From Bacteroidota bacterium (lineage in GTDB: Bacteria; Bacteroidota; Bacteroidia; Bacteroidales; B18-G4), in NCBI GenBank assembly GCA_030635045.1, contig DAOVZP010000106.1, forward strand, positions 1 to 6,289: a stretch of 6,289 nucleotides of DNA. The letters are read 5' to 3'. The notes under the pieces were generated by a model. That model did not search any database. It worked only from the letters and a program-made list of their open reading frames with translations, and was not told the origin of the DNA. A program made the translations under genes and the position numbers. Below are positions 5,957-6,289 of this stretch, in pieces. Each line of letters begins with the position of its first letter. Position 1 is the first letter of the stretch.

Positions 5957-6289
5957 ATGCGCCTACTTTATTCCAGAAACTTTTTATTCGTTATCATCAG
6001 TTCGATGTTTTGGGCCTCCTGCGGTTCAGAAAAACAAGCTGTGATACCCCCTCAGGAGATAACTGTTGTTGAAGTTCTTCAAAAAGATGTCCCAATATAC
6101 CGGGAATTTATCGGGGAGGTATATGGGGAGAAAGACATTCCGATACGAGCCAGGGTAGAAGGATTCCTGGAAAGCATCAACTTTGAAGAAGGGTCTGATG
6201 TAAAAGAGGGGCAATTGCTATATACAATCGACCCTCGTCCTCTTGAAGCCACTGTAAATGCACAAAAAAGCGAAGTGGCAGCAGCTGAA
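5957..6289 (+). CDS. RND efflux periplasmic adaptor lipoprotein (AcrA/MexA family), N-terminal part
   Basis: The frame opens at ATG 5957 and runs 111 codons to the window edge without a stop, so the gene is cut at its 3' end. The first 21 residues form a lipoprotein-type signal peptide: basic start (MRLLYSR), hydrophobic core (NFLFVIISSMF) and WASC with the predicted lipidated Cys22. Trp at -3 is unusual for a lipobox, so the call is probable rather than certain. After a short linker come the membrane-proximal and barrel-sandwich segments of the family: EITVVEVLQKDVPIYREFIGEV, the PIRARVEGFLESINFEEGSDVKEGQ stretch and LLYTIDPRPLEATVNAQ, after which the alpha-hairpin begins (KSEVAAAE). Such adaptors bridge an inner-membrane RND pump and a TolC-like outer-membrane channel to export drugs or other compounds, and they imply a Gram-negative envelope. 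The pump and channel genes would be expected just downstream. It is separate from the polysaccharide operon. Confidence 0.9.
   Translation, partial: MRLLYSRNFLFVIISSMFWASCGSEKQAVIPPQEITVVEVLQKDVPIYREFIGEVYGEKDIPIRARVEGFLESINFEEGSDVKEGQLLYTIDPRPLEATVNAQKSEVAAAE

Overview
This window looks like chromosomal DNA from a member of the Bacteroidota, probably Bacteroidales-like. That is an inference from the moderate G+C content, A-rich translation starts with weak or no Shine-Dalgarno sequences, frequent AGG arginine codons, and the type of surface-polysaccharide locus followed by an RND-efflux adaptor lipoprotein. No rRNA, tRNA, CRISPR array or mobile element was seen.

Positions 2-5827 read as one compact, unidirectional (+) surface-polysaccharide operon that began upstream of the window. 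In order it holds: the C-terminal part of a Wzx-type flippase (2-496); a left-handed beta-helix acyltransferase (508-1047); a DegT/DnrJ/EryC1/StrS PLP aminotransferase (1040-2287); a GT4-type glycosyltransferase (2307-3380); a DltB/AlgI-like membrane-bound O-acyltransferase, MBOAT (3401-4609); a DltD-like membrane-anchored SGNH transferase (4606-5733); and a 37-residue single-pass membrane microprotein (5714-5827). Gaps are 11, -8, 19, 20, -4 and -20 bases. The first four genes would make an amino sugar, assemble a glycan and flip it. The last three look like machinery that esterifies the glycan outside the cytoplasmic membrane.

The most interesting element is the microprotein. It ends exactly in YLYANF, which matches the C-terminal acyl-shuttle hexapeptide FxYxxF of DltX from the Gram-positive teichoic-acid D-alanylation system, with Tyr for the first Phe. 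It directly follows an MBOAT and a DltD-like protein, the two partners DltX needs. The MBOAT has no C-terminal tyrosine motif of its own. The window therefore appears to encode a DltB-DltX-DltD-like three-part acyl relay in a probable Gram-negative polysaccharide locus. No DltA or DltC is visible, so the acyl group is unknown.

Positions 5828-5956 form a short intergenic region with a possible weak terminator. It separates this operon from a new transcription unit starting at 5957, which encodes the N-terminus of an RND periplasmic adaptor lipoprotein (AcrA/MexA family) that runs off the window end.
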